Part shown: piece after piece, positions 33,955 through 44,209 of the stretch | Numbering within the stretch: the first letter of the stretch is position 1 | How the letters are laid out: each line of letters begins with the position of its first letter | Source: Stomorhina lunata | Lineage: Eukaryota; Arthropoda; Insecta; Diptera; Rhiniidae | Assembly: GCA_933228675.1 (NCBI GenBank) | Contig: OW121740.1 | Coordinates: 50,017,174 to 50,081,173 of the forward strand | Length of the DNA: 64,000 bases | Direction of reading: 5' to 3' | Program-made: the position numbers and the translations under genes | Notes under the pieces: model-generated | What the model was told of the DNA's origin: nothing | The model's database searches: none | The model's input: only the letters and a program-made list of their open reading frames with translations

Positions 33955-34275
33955 ATGGCCTATATTTACAACCTGTTAAGGTCAAAAGCCAAACATTTTT
34001 TAGAACTCAATGCGCTTTGATCTTGTGCGCAAATTCTCCAAATTCGTAGGCCAAGCTTTGAAAGATTTTCCTCTTTCCATCGAATTTTCAGACGTCTTCT
34101 TTTACGAGCTCCTTCGGGACCGTTTTCGAATACTTTTCCTGCCAACGCAGCCGTGGCTGTTTGATGCTTTTCCCTATGTCGATGTCAGCGTATAATTCAT
34201 GTAGCTCATGGTTCAAGTGCCCATGACTGAGCACCACATAATAACACGGAGGGTATAAGCGTTTTATAGAGAGTA
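33955..34275 (-). mobile_element. RTE-clade LINE 3' fragment
   Basis: The minus strand carries, in order, the thumb/tail region (GAPSHGH-like, TLMTSTIGKS), the cysteine-free KRFRKRSRRS segment, KSFKAWPTNLENLRTRSK, and the RTE end phrase TTGACCTTAACAGGTTGTAA near 33967-33986. It is homologous to 17430-17806. Confidence 0.72.
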
Positions 34276-34447
34276 TTTTTAGTTCTTCTACGTTTGATTT
34301 CGAAACTTATGCGTTATTTATGTTAACGGCGGTACGAAGGTAAACAAATTCTTTTACAACCTTGAATATATAGTTTTCAACGATCACATGTGGTTCAGGT
34401 CCTGAAACCAGCAGTTCGTTCCAAAATCGTGACAAGAATCAATAATA

Positions 34448-35740
34448 ATGGGTGTTTTTTTTAGAGGTATAGAACTTCGAATTGAAATAAAACACAAGAA
34501 AATCGTTTTAATGTCCATCAATTTGGCTTTATTGGAAGGATAATTTTATGCCATTAATGTTTCGGGCATGTGGCCGCCGCGGCTGGCTCGAATAAAGCCA
34601 ATTCTACAGGTCCAATTTTCAACTACTTTTTCGAGCATATGGGGCCGTATGTTGGCAATAACGCCACGAATGTTGGCTTCCAAGTCCCCTAACTTTTCTG
34701 GTTTGTTGGCGTAGACGATCGACTTCACATATCCCCAAAGAAAATAATCCAGTGGTGTCAAATCGCACGATCTTGGTGGCCAATTGACAGGTCCATTCCG
34801 CGAAATTATGCGCTCATCGAATGTTTCCTTCAATAAATCAATTGTGACGTGCGCTGTGTGGCATGTAGCGTCGTCTTGTTGGAACCACAACTCATCCACA
34901 TTCATGCCATCCAATTGGGGAACAAAATAGTCGGTTATCATGGCTCTATACCGGTCTCCATTTATGGTAACTGACTCTCCAGCATTATTTCGGAAGAAGT
35001 ATGGCCCAATGACTCCACCAGCCCATAGAGCACACCAAACAGTCAGTTTTTGTGGATGTAATGGCGTCTCAAGGGTCTCATGTGGATTCTCTTCACTCCA
35101 AATGCGGCAATTTTGCTTGTTGACGTAGCCATTCAACCAAAAATGAGCCTCATCACTGAACAAAATTTTGCGATGAAAATCAGCATCGAGATCAATCTCA
35201 TTTTCGGCCCATACACCAAAATCACGACGCATTGCATGGTCTCGCGGCTTTAATTCTTGCACAAGCTGGATCTTGTAAGGTCGCAAGCCAAGATCTTTGC
35301 GCAAAATCTTCCATAAAGTTGATGGACAAAGCTCCAATTGCTGTGCACGGTGGCGAATCGATTCATTCGGGTCCTCTTCAACACTTTGCTCTACAGCGGC
35401 AATTGTTTCTTCGGTGCGCACTGTTCGACGTCGCTGCGGATGCGTATTATCACATAGAGTAAACGTAGTGCGAAAACGATCCATGGTTAACCGAATTAAT
35501 TGCTCTGATGGACGATTATGTCGACCATAAAATGGACGGATCTTGGGGTAAACTTCGCGAACTGAACCATTATTTTCGAAATAAATTTGCACGATTTGCA
35601 AGCGTTGTTCTTTTGTCAACCTGTTCATGATGAAATGGCAAACCAAACTAAATATTAATCACTTAACAGCTGACAAAATGGCCGCCAGTTAAAAAAGTGA
35701 TGCCAACTTAAAGTTCAATACCTCAATAAAAAACACCCAT
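34448..35740 (-). mobile_element. Mariner, DD41D (rosa-like) type, intact copy
   Basis: TA at 34446-34447 and 35741-35742 flanks inverted ends ATGGGTGTTTTTTT and AAAAAACACCCAT; complementarity runs about 28 bp. It is 1,293 bp with a single uninterrupted transposase frame. The tips of this copy are better matched than those of copies 1 and 2, whose right tip reads CACCCGA. Confidence 0.95.
34546..35628 (-). CDS. Mariner transposase (DD41D), apparently intact, 360 aa
   Basis: Cut-and-paste transposase of the Tc1/mariner superfamily; it would bind the element's inverted repeats and excise and insert at TA. The first true ATG on the minus strand is at 35628 (MNRLTKEQR); an in-frame extension upstream begins only with TTG. 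Residues about 1-60 form the DUF4817-like helix-turn-helix region, and residues 90-125 hold a second HTH-like block (AQQLELCPSTLWKILRKDLG). The catalytic Asp residues are D159 (FSDEAHF), D252 (FQQDDATC) and D294 (LTPLDYFLWG), with 41 residues between the last two. The length is normal for the family. There is no stop or frameshift, although activity is unknown. The C-terminus (HMPETLMA) is slightly shorter than in the deleted copy, where a few bases separate GHMPE from the end. Confidence 0.93.
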   Translation of the reverse strand: MNRLTKEQRLQIVQIYFENNGSVREVYPKIRPFYGRHNRPSEQLIRLTMDRFRTTFTLCDNTHPQRRRTVRTEETIAAVEQSVEEDPNESIRHRAQQLELCPSTLWKILRKDLGLRPYKIQLVQELKPRDHAMRRDFGVWAENEIDLDADFHRKILFSDEAHFWLNGYVNKQNCRIWSEENPHETLETPLHPQKLTVWCALWAGGVIGPYFFRNNAGESVTINGDRYRAMITDYFVPQLDGMNVDELWFQQDDATCHTAHVTIDLLKETFDERIISRNGPVNWPPRSCDLTPLDYFLWGYVKSIVYANKPEKLGDLEANIRGVIANIRPHMLEKVVENWTCRIGFIRASRGGHMPETLMA

Positions 35741-35742
35741 TA

Positions 35743-36384
35743 TATGATCATAAGCCAGAAACTAAAAAGCATATAAAAGGTAAACTTCGTGTTTCACTTC
35801 CTGACTTAGTACCTATGCCTATTTCCAGTTCCTCAATATTAAAGGTAAACTGTGAGAGCGCACTTGAAGCGTTTAAAAACCGTATTGTGGAGGAGTCTCA
35901 AGAGGACTGTAAAAACTGATACATGAAAAATGTTTTGAAAAGTGTATTACGCATAAGGGAAAAAATTTTGAAAATCAAATAAGCCATTGTAGTTAAAAAT
36001 TTTAGTTATTATCCCTGATACTTATATAGTACCCCTCGTATTTTCCTGTAATAACATCATTATAAAATTTTTTCATACAAAAATATTTATTTGAAAATTT
36101 TTTCAGTATAAAATTCTTTCAAGAAAAATAAAAAAATTAATAACGATTTAAAAATTTCTAAATTCGACAAGTCTAATGGAACTGTAGCCCCACTGTGCTA
36201 TAATCACAGAATGACTTTCATTAATACAAACAAAACTTGACCTAATTTTAAATTTTGTCACATTCAATGTTATAGAATTAATTTTGACGAAAATTTCTCT
36301 TAAAATAAAAACAAAAAAACGAAAAAAAAAACAATTTTTTTCTAAAGCAAAATGTTAATAAATTTTTAATTCTTTTGTTTACAG
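35743..36384. other. AT-rich sequence before the splice acceptor
   Basis: No gene is seen. The 3' end is a pyrimidine-rich acceptor, TTAATTCTTTTGTTTACAG, at 36366-36384, the best 3' splice site ahead of the ATG exon. Confidence 0.4.
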
Positions 36385-38086
36385 AGCCAAACTCCATTTA
36401 AATTAAACAAAATAAAATAGTTAAAATAAAATAACAAATATTGAAAAAAACCATAAACAGGAAATATAATTTAAACTACAAAATAAACAAATTTTTTTTA
36501 AATAAAAATTTTAAAATTAAAGCAATAAAAACAACCGAATGTTCAATAAAATAACAGAAGTGAAATAAAATAAAAATACAAACAAATAAAATCCGATAAA
36601 CAAGTAAAAACAGCTGTTAATATAACAGTTAAACAAGCCAACCAATCAATCAAATAACAACAAAAACCACCAGAACAAGTTTTAGGTGAGCAAAAACAAA
36701 AACAGAAATAAAAGCAAAACAAATGTTAAAGTGATAACATAACAGAGAATAACATAACAGAGAATAACATAACAGAGAATAACATACTCACTCACTTACA
36801 ATTACATTCAATTTAAAATAAAAGCAACAAATAAACCTGATTACAACAGTCTACTGTTCAAGTTACATTGAATGTTAAGATACATAACCGTTTAATGTTA
36901 AAAATGTGTAACAGAAGAATTTAACAGAAAAACAAGTGTTTGTTAATGAAAAGTGAAACAAGAAATCAAAGATTGAAAAAAGAAATAAATTAAATGAAAA
37001 AAATTCAAATTTCTATAAAATTTCAAGAAAAAATATGAAAATAGAAATTAAATTCTCTTAAATGTAAACAAAAAAGTGAAACAAGAAAAAATTTTAATTG
37101 TAACAAAATCATTAAAAATTTAAAAATTTATAAAATATCACAAAAAAATTTATAAAATATAAAATAAACATACAAATATTTAAAAGTTATATAAAAATTA
37201 AACAAAAAATAAAAAAAATTGTGTTCATTATAAATAAGTTTTCAAATATATAAAAAAATATTTTTAAGAAAAAATTTACAAACAAAAAATAAATTAACAA
37301 ATATTTTTTTTTTCAAAAATCATTAATTCTCTAAAAATCAAATTTAGTAAAATTTGATTTAAATCATTGTGGAAAATAAAAATCGAAATCAATTTTTTCG
37401 TAAAAAGTTTTTACAAAAAAAGTAAATGAAATAAAAAATTTACAAAAATTAAGCAAAATTTTAAAGGATTAATAAAAATTTTATAAAATTAATAAAAACT
37501 AAAAAAAAAAATAAACCTAAAAATTTAAAAAAATTAAACCTAAAAATTATAGAAAATTTAACCTAAAAATTTATAAAAATTAAACCTAAAAATTTACAAA
37601 ATTTTGAAAATTTTTTAATAATATAAATAATCTTGAAAAAAGTGCAAATAATTTGGTAAAGAAAGTGCAAATAATTTTTTAACAAAGTGCAAATATTTTT
37701 TTGTAACAAAAAGTTTAAAGTGCAAATAATTTTTAAAAAAGTGCAATTAAATTTCCTTGAAAAAAGAAATTTAAATTAAGAAAAAAAAAAAAAAATGAAT
37801 ATAACACAAGAAGTTTTTACCACCCATAAAAATAAATTAAAAAAACAAAATTAACCCCAAAACTTAAAAGAAAAAAAAAATTGAAAAAATCAAAAAATAA
37901 AAAAGATCATCCTTTTTTCTTTATTTCTTTCCTCAAAAACTACTTTTAAACAAAATTTTTTCTACTTCAAACTTTTAACGTCAAACAACTTTTTGGTTCT
38001 TTTTTGATTTGCGTTAAAAGTTTTTCTTTCAAATTTTCCCCTTTTAAAAAATTTTCCCTAATTCTTCCCAAATATCTTCTTACAAA
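36385..38086 (+). other. Probable 5' UTR portion of the ATG exon
   Basis: Very A-rich leader with TAACAG/CTGTTA motifs at 36605-36915, a 15-bp AACATAACAGAGAAT repeat (about 3.4 copies, 36736-36792) and repeated AAAGTGCAAATAATTT units at 37640-37740. An alternative donor TTTTAG|GTGAGC at about 36684 could end a separate leader exon. The boundaries are inferred; transcript data are needed to set them. Confidence 0.4.
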
Positions 38087-38545
38087 ATGTCTACCGGTCG
38101 TCGCTTAGCTAAACGCTCTATCATTGGCACTAAGGTATGTGCTCCTGGACCCGATGGTCTATGGTATTCGGGTGTTATACAGGACGTTAAAACTCCACCC
38201 TCGGCCACGATTACCAGTGCCTCTAGTTCCACTTCGCCAACTCCTAACGAAACAAAATATTTGGTACGCTTTGACTTTAAAACTCAAGATAACTCAGAAA
38301 CGCGTCGCTCTCATGTTAGCGTTCACATAAGTCCGGCTAAATCGTTGCATCGCAATGCTATGATTAAGGAATTTCTTGAGTCGGATTTAATCGGTCCCGG
38401 TTTTCGTTCGATAATGGGTGTTAAGCTGCAGACGGGTCAGCGTATCTTTTTGACACACAATGGTCGTGAAACATCGGGAGATGTTCTATCGCATGACTGC
38501 GAAAAGGATGAGGTTCTGATAAAGATTGCAACAATTGGAAATGAG
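38087..38545 (+). CDS. Glut4EF: Glut4EF / ZNF395-ZNF704 family regulator, N-terminal coding exon (partial)
   Basis: A 153-codon exon from ATG 38087, preceded by ACAAA, a good fly translation-start context, to a GAG|GTAAGT donor at 38545/38546 (phase 0); read-through meets a stop at 38564. Residues 5-17 (RRLAKRSIIGTKV) match the N-terminal RRLGKRSLLG-type motif of vertebrate ZNF395/SLC2A4RG/ZNF704. LWYSGVIQ and YLVRFDF (25-64) and GQRIFLTHNGRETSGDV (117-133) correspond to the conserved segments before the zinc fingers and look like small Tudor-like beta folds (inference). Residues 36-55 are a Ser/Thr/Pro linker. Known family members are nuclear DNA-binding regulators, the mammalian founder binding the GLUT4 enhancer. 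The C2H2 fingers are not in this exon and must be encoded downstream, outside the window. Codon use is GC-richer than the surroundings, as expected for conserved coding sequence. Confidence 0.82.
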
Positions 38546-39189
38546 GTAAGTGGAAGAGAATTTTGAATCAACCCAATGATTTTGAATCAAGCTTTAAAAG
38601 TTGTGATAAAATTTTTTTATTCTATAACGAAACTATTGCCGAAAGACGCGCAATTTCAAATACCATTTTAAAGACTCCCTCTTGACAACTTTTTGACTGC
38701 TCTTGCTAAAACTCTTTTATTCTCCCTCATAAATATTCAATCCTCAGGCTATGACAGTCATGACAACCGACTTATCGTAGTTTGAAATCCAGTCATTATA
38801 CTTTTCAGAAATCTGAGGAAATATTCCGCGAAAAAATTTAAAATCTGAAGAAATATTTCGCGAAGGTCTTAAGTATTTTCACTACCTGACTTAAAGTTTG
38901 AAATGAACAAGGCTTTTTCAACTAAAGCAATTCCGGAAAAGCTCTTAAATCTCTCTTACCATTCAGCTCTTCGCTCGGAATCTTAACAAACAACATTTCG
39001 GTGTTTGAGACTATCTCACAGACAACATTGATGATATCTATATTCTAGACGTTCACCCGACTATACTCTCATTACTCTTTTCATTGAAATCCAAATTATT
39101 GTAACCTATAAGTGACATTGTTTGATTTTATCAGATTATCCGCGAGACTTTTTTAACTTTTCTGTGCATTTTCGAGAATTGTGATGCAA

Positions 39190-39690
39190 AGCGGCTAATG
39201 AAAAGGTCTGGTTTAACCTTACAGCTTCAAATGTTTCCTACGAGACAAATATCTTTCCTTGCGGAGAGATATTTGTCTTCGGTTGATTTTATGCAAATCG
39301 GCTAGTAACAACACGTGAGATCAGTAGGAGATTTTACTCAAAACGTCTCGTCGAACCTTCAAACTAGATATGTTCTCCATGAGAGACATTCGTGTCGTCG
39401 CGTGGACATCTGTTATTCGCTTCTCAAACGTCAAGAAAATTTTGATTTCGAAAATGTACTAAAAGCCGGTGGAATTGATGCTAATCGGTTAATAACAACC
39501 CGATCTCACCGTGAGAGATTTAACTGGTTTAACCTTAAAGCTTAAGCTTATATGTTTCATATGATTTTGAGTAGTTATACTTGCGTCCTCGCGTTGACGT
39601 CTATGATTCGCTTGCCAAACGTTAAGTAAATTTTGATGTCGTAGAAGCACTAAAAGATTCATTATAAGAACTATCGTCAGGTGATAAGCA
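39190..39690. repeat. Degenerate direct repeats, about 150-230 bp spacing
   Basis: TGGTTTAACCTTA, ATATGTTTC/ATATGTTCTCCATGAG, GTCCTCGCGTTGACGTC / GTCGTCGCGTGGACATC, GATTCGCTT-CAAACGT and GCAAATCGGCTAGTAACAAC / GCTAATCGGTTAATAACAAC recur two or three times. No coding signal is seen. Confidence 0.5.
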
Positions 39691-39924
39691 AGGAAATGCT
39701 TCTTTACTAGTCAAGCTTATAACTCCTAAGCGCTTTTATCATCAGGAACTCTCTAAATGGGTCACGCGAACTGACAGCATCAGAGAATTTTCCTATACGG
39801 GTATATCGATCTTGAGTTTCAAGCTTGATTTTCAACATTCTCCTTATAACCTGAGATAACCTAAATTTATTGGAACCTCCATTTGAAAAACCACCCTCAG
39901 GAGTCCAAAAAATATATCATGGAT

Positions 39925-41000
39925 TTTTCAATGCTATTTTAATTCCGGATGGTATTTCAGCAGTGTTCTTAAAGCAGTGCTCTTCGACGCTAATTCGTCC
40001 ATTTGCTAACATTTTTATCTTTTTATACCATGATGAAAGGTTGTTATACCGTGTGTTGGAAGGTTGCTAATGTAACGCCAATTTCCGAAAAGGAAGGAGA
40101 CAACTCTAAAAATTACCGCCCAACAGCAATTTGTTGTGCACTTTCAAAAGCAAAGGAGAAAACGGTATACTATCATTTGGTTAAATATTTGGAGTCTTAC
40201 AACTTACTAAGCTATCGCCAGAGTCGACTTAAATACACACAAGACTCAGTGCCATATGCTAGCGCATGAACACACGGTAGGTCAAGGTTCCGTTCTTTCC
40301 ATTTATAATAATTATTTAATCATAGACCGGCGATCTTGAAACGTCTCTGAATGGGGCCCTGTAAACAGTGTCGCAGGAGAGAGCAAAAGTACTCATAGGT
40401 GATTGCTGGGTATTCAACTCTTCAGGGATCGCACTTTATGAGTTGTTGTTGCTGTTTTTATGAATTCCCATATGTCATTTTTCATGGACCAGCTCCTTTA
40501 CAGATCGAGATCGAAGGCGAATCTTCGGTGACTGTATTCAAAATCAATTCAGGGGTTCCACAGGTATCCGTTTTTTCCATATGTCCTTCATAATCATTCA
40601 ATCATAGACCGGGTACTTCACAGATCCAAGCTATGAGACAAAACATGAGTGCAATATTAAATCGCGATTTCGAAACCATCTCTAAATAGGATAGTGTTAA
40701 TAGAGTAGCAGGAGAGGGCCACTCTATTGATTTACTAGTAGCACGTCAATATGGGCCGTGTTAGACTGTTCAATTTTTATTACTTTGGCGTGTGCTTTTA
40801 TCAAATCGTCTTTCCGTAGAAGTTTTTCCTGACAATTGATACACGTATGTTTATGTAGGAAAATTCAAATCGAATGTCCATAAACTCGTTCCTACAACCA
40901 CTTTTTCTAGTTTCAACACAATGTACCTATAGCATATGTAGAGTTTGTCCCCTGAGTTCTGGTCCTAACATTACGCCGATAAGTTTCGCAAAAAAAAACT
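39925..41000 (+). mobile_element. Jockey/CR1-group LINE relic
   Basis: Homologous to 10080-11530: GTTCTTAAAGCAGTGCTCTT (KQCSSTL), CWKVANVTPI, NYRPTAICCALSK, YHLVKYLESYNLL, then broken pieces of KINSGVPQVSV repeated twice (about 40280 and 40550) and tail remnants to about 40990. Frames are disrupted throughout. Confidence 0.8.
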
Positions 41001-41108
41001 GTTGTATTTGCGTTTCTTAAACGTGAACATGGAGATCTTAACGGTATGTTTTTCTTATGTTGCATAAATATGGGTCGTCCCCTGAGTGCTGGTCCTAATT
41101 AAAAACAT

Positions 41109-41158
41109 TTCTTCTTCTTCTGTTATCCTTGACTCCCAGTGGAGCATAGGGCCTCAAC
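41109..41158 (-). mobile_element. Isolated LINE 3' tip
   Basis: About 50 bp (TTCTTCTTCTGTTATCCTTG onward to GCATAGGGCCTCAAC) are identical to 8769-8818, the end of the LINE at 8764. It is an extremely 5'-truncated insertion. Confidence 0.75.
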
Positions 41159-41197
41159 AAACATTTCATCGATATGGTTTTAGTAGTATCGGTTGTA

Positions 41198-42380
41198 CAA
41201 GGTGGCGCAAAAGTAATCCTCCTATCATATAAATGCTATAAATTTTGCGATTGGCCCCTTATGTCAATTCTGTTTTGACATTTGTGTAGTAAACACTTGC
41301 GAAATACACGTTAATAAACAATGTTACGGAATATTAGTGACTATTTATTTGACCAATAATCGGTCGGTGATCGGTCGCAGATTTCCTGGCCGTCCAACGC
41401 CTACTGGTGAAACACTGCGGCGTTTAGCCGCTCGCCTCGAATAGACCGACACAACACGAGATCTGTCAGGCGTGGCAGACCCCGGAGTAGCCGTTCTGTA
41501 GAGAATATTGCTGCTGTAGCCGAGGATGTCATGGAAGCGCCGTCGACATCGACCAGACGACGATGTGTATCAGTCGACGGTCTTTACAGCGAATTTTGGT
41601 AAAAGATTTGAAGATGTTTCCGTACAAAGTCCAGACGGTGCATCAGCTGTTAGCTGCTGACCGCCAATCGCGTCTAACATACGCTCAAGCCATCCTTAAT
41701 CACCACCAAGAGGAAGATGATTTTTCATCAAAAATAATCATGAGTGATGAGGCCCATTTCCATCTAAGCGGGTACATAAATAAGCTAAATTTACGCTTAT
41801 GGGGCACTGAAAATCAGCATGTAACCCATCCCAAGTCACTGTATGGTGTGCTGTTTTCGCTGGAGGAGTCATCGGACCTTTTTTCTTCGAAGACATCGCG
41901 GGCCAAACGCTTACTGTGAATGGTGAGCGCTACAGAGCAATGATTAACGAGTTCTTTTTGCCGCAACTTGATGAATTGGGATTGGAAAACATGTGGTTCC
42001 TACAGGACGGTGCATCGGCACACACTGCACGTGCCACAACCGATATGCTGAAGGATGCATTTCCCGGGAGCCTAATCTCCCGTTTTGGCGATTTGCACTG
42101 GCCAGCAAGATCGCCTGATTTGACCGCTGCAGACTTCTTTTTGTGGGGCTTTTTGAAGTCGTGGGTTTATGTCAACAAGCCTCAGGCTCTTGCAGCTCTT
42201 AAAGACAATATCCGTCAAGAATGTGAGGACCTATTGCCGGAAGTTTTGGCCAAAGTGATGGAGAATGCCATAAAAAGGGCTCAAGACCAAATAAGAATAG
42301 TCCACAAGAAGAATCAAAGTCTTTCATTTTTTTTAAATTACAGCCACAAAACATCGGAAGGTTATTTTTGCGTCACCTTG
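41198..42380 (+). mobile_element. Mariner, DD41D type, different family (CAAGGTG ends)
   Basis: TA at 41196-41197 and 42381-42382 flanks inverted ends CAAGGTGGCGCAAAAGTAAT and its complement ATTTTTGCGTCACCTTG, matching about 27 bp with a few differences. It is 1,183 bp with one transposase on the plus strand, frame-broken. Confidence 0.93.
41310..42330 (+). pseudogene. Mariner transposase, frameshifted
   Basis: The N-terminal part up to about 41560 is in broken frames (HTH region, then a TSTRRRC-type stretch). It continues RRSLQRILVKDLKMFPYKVQ, IIMSDEAHFHLSGYIN (first Asp), then shifts frame near 41840 (between HPKS and the WCAVFAGG-type block). It resumes as NGERYRAMINEFFLPQLDEL, WFLQDGASAHT (second Asp) and ARSPDLTAADFFLWGFLK, with 41 residues to the third Asp. 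The second half (41916-42425) is fully open. It is a DD41D relative of copies 1-3 but from a separate lineage. Confidence 0.88.
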
Positions 42381-43339
42381 TATTTGCGAGTTTTGACCTC
42401 GAACAAATGCTTCCAGATTCGATAAAATGTATTAACTAACCCAGCAAAACTTTGGTAATGGCAAGTACTCTGATAACTGGTTACCTTGTAACGACTACAA
42501 CATACCATCCGAATAAATAATAAGTTATTACAGAAGTACTTATTTGTAATTAAGATGGTAATTTAAACTGAATGGCCCCGGTTCAAATCCCACCAAGGGC
42601 AACAATTTTTTTTAGTTTTTTTTTTTTATTAGAAGAGTCTTTTTAAATGATTTTTGAATTTTAATAACTTAAATATTATCTTCTGTAAAAAAAAAATTGT
42701 AAAACTAACTCACGTTAATGAAAAAATACCATCATGAGTCAATTTTATGTAGGGGATGTTGAATACCAAACACGATTCTAATTGGTCTTAACTTGGTAAG
42801 CCCAACTTATCTGGGTAATCCTTCATCTCAACTGTGGACACACACCTCCTCATGGTATCAACCGGGGAGCTATGTGGATTAGGATTACGGACTAGTAACC
42901 CTCTCTTGAAAAAAAAATACAATGAAGAGGATAAAATTAGAATTGAAATGTCCCACTACCTAATGTTAGAGGAGGATGTCCGAAACTTCGATAGAAAGGC
43001 CAAGTAGAGGAACATTTTTCAAAGCTTGGCCTTTAAAATTGGAGAATATTCGCACAAGATCGAAATCCATGGAATTCTAAAATAAGCTCGGACTTTGACC
43101 TTAACAGGTTGTAAGATTTAAGTAAGTAAGAGTCAATCTTAAGTAAAAACTTATACAAAAAAGAAGATTTAAATTGTTTAAATTTTAAAATAATTACAAA
43201 AAATCATATACAAATATTTTTCCAAAAATTACAACAAAGCAAAAAAAAAAAAAGCAGGAAAAAACAAAGTTATTTTCACATGATTTTGGATCTAAAAATA
43301 AAAATTGTTTATATTAATTATAAGCTGCTAAGTTTTCAA

Positions 43340-43415
43340 CATATGAAGTAGCTCAGTGGAAGAGTCTCTGCCTAGCAGTCGGAGGGTCTGGGTTCGAGCC
43401 CCCATGGGATCATAA
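43340..43415 (+). mobile_element. tRNA-derived SINE head
   Basis: A-box TAGCTCAGTGG (43352-43362) and B-box GGGTTCGAGCC (43390-43400) lie at tRNA-like spacing, followed by ATGGGATCATAAAAAAAATT. A 5' acceptor strand complementary to the 3' TGGGATC is absent, so it is more likely a SINE head or tRNA pseudogene than a working tRNA. Confidence 0.65.
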
Positions 43416-43728
43416 AAAAAATTTTGTATTTCGTTTAAAAATATATGTTTTTAATAAAACAACAACAAAAAAGTAGTTGCTTTCAAATTGCTTACCCAAG
43501 TCATTACTTTTCTGCAATTGGTAAGTACTTGCCTCCAATGACATCCCCATGTTAATGTAAAAAAAATTGTGTATTTCGTTTAAAAATATATGTTTTCAAT
43601 AAAACAACAACAAAAAAGTTGTTGCTGTTGTTGTTGTTGCTTTCAAATTGCTTACCCAAGTCATTACTTTTCTGCAATTGGTAAGTACTTGCCTCCAATG
43701 ACATTCCCATGTTAATGTAATGACTTAA
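43415..43728. repeat. Tandem duplication, about 145-165 bp unit
   Basis: GTATTTCGTTTAAAAATATATGT through TTGCTTACCCAAGTCATTAC, GGTAAGTACTTGCCTCCAAT and CCATGTTAATGTAA occurs twice (43427-43558 and 43569-43720). The second copy has an expanded GTTGTTGCT microsatellite. Confidence 0.88.
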
Positions 43729-44209
43729 ACAGCGAATGAGTAAGTAGTTCGTGTTCAATAGTTTAACTGTTTAACTCATTATTTGGTAATGAAAAGTTTT
43801 ACTGGGATAACCTCCTTATAGACATTTAACTCGGGCGGAATTTCTTCAATTCCCTACGGACGGAAATGACGGAATGCAAAGGATGGCAGAGCTACAATTT
43901 CCATGCCCTTGAGAATTCGTTGTAATAAATTTAAAGAGTGGCCGGTTACTTATAGAAAAAAAAACCTATTACGTTTTATTTTTGTAGCACGATTCAGCTC
44001 CACCATGTACTTGCCTCCACCAAAGTGGGCAAGAATTTCCTAAATACCATTTGGATCGAAAAGACGAACAGCAAAACATGTTACCACTGTTCAAATCCAT
44101 TTTTGGTTATTTTAAACATTAATTTTTATAAATTTAAAGAGTGGTCTATTACTCACAAATAATAAGCTATTACGTTATGTTTTTGCAGCATAAAAGCTTT
44201 TCCTTCTCT

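Larger units (their letters stand above)
28649..36384 (+). other. Inferred intron between leader exon and ATG exon
   Basis: Bounded by the putative donor at 28649 and by the acceptor TTAATTCTTTTGTTTACAG ending at 36384. It contains the duplicated block, fold-back C, MITEs, an RTE tail and the intact mariner. It is inferred only. Confidence 0.3.
42440..43806 (+). mobile_element. Composite repeat with inverted CCCAGCAAAACTTT ends
   Basis: It starts CCCAGCAAAACTTTGGTAAT and ends ATGAAAAGTTTTACTGGG, an inverted pair. From 42440 to about 43115 it repeats the 23547-24260 order (B-box-like GGTTCAAATCC, RTE leader, RTE tail). It then has AT-rich sequence, a second tRNA-like unit and a duplicated block. 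The right terminus is not present at the 23547 copy. Confidence 0.65.

Noticed and set aside
35646..35646. Upstream start for the intact mariner transposase (six extra residues)
   Set aside because: The codon at 35644-35646 on the minus strand is TTG; the first ATG is at 35628, giving the family-typical MNRLTKEQ start.
43340..43415. Functional tRNA gene
   Set aside because: A and B boxes are good, but the 5' acceptor strand does not pair with the 3' TGGGATC and the anticodon arm is poor; a SINE head or pseudogene fits better.
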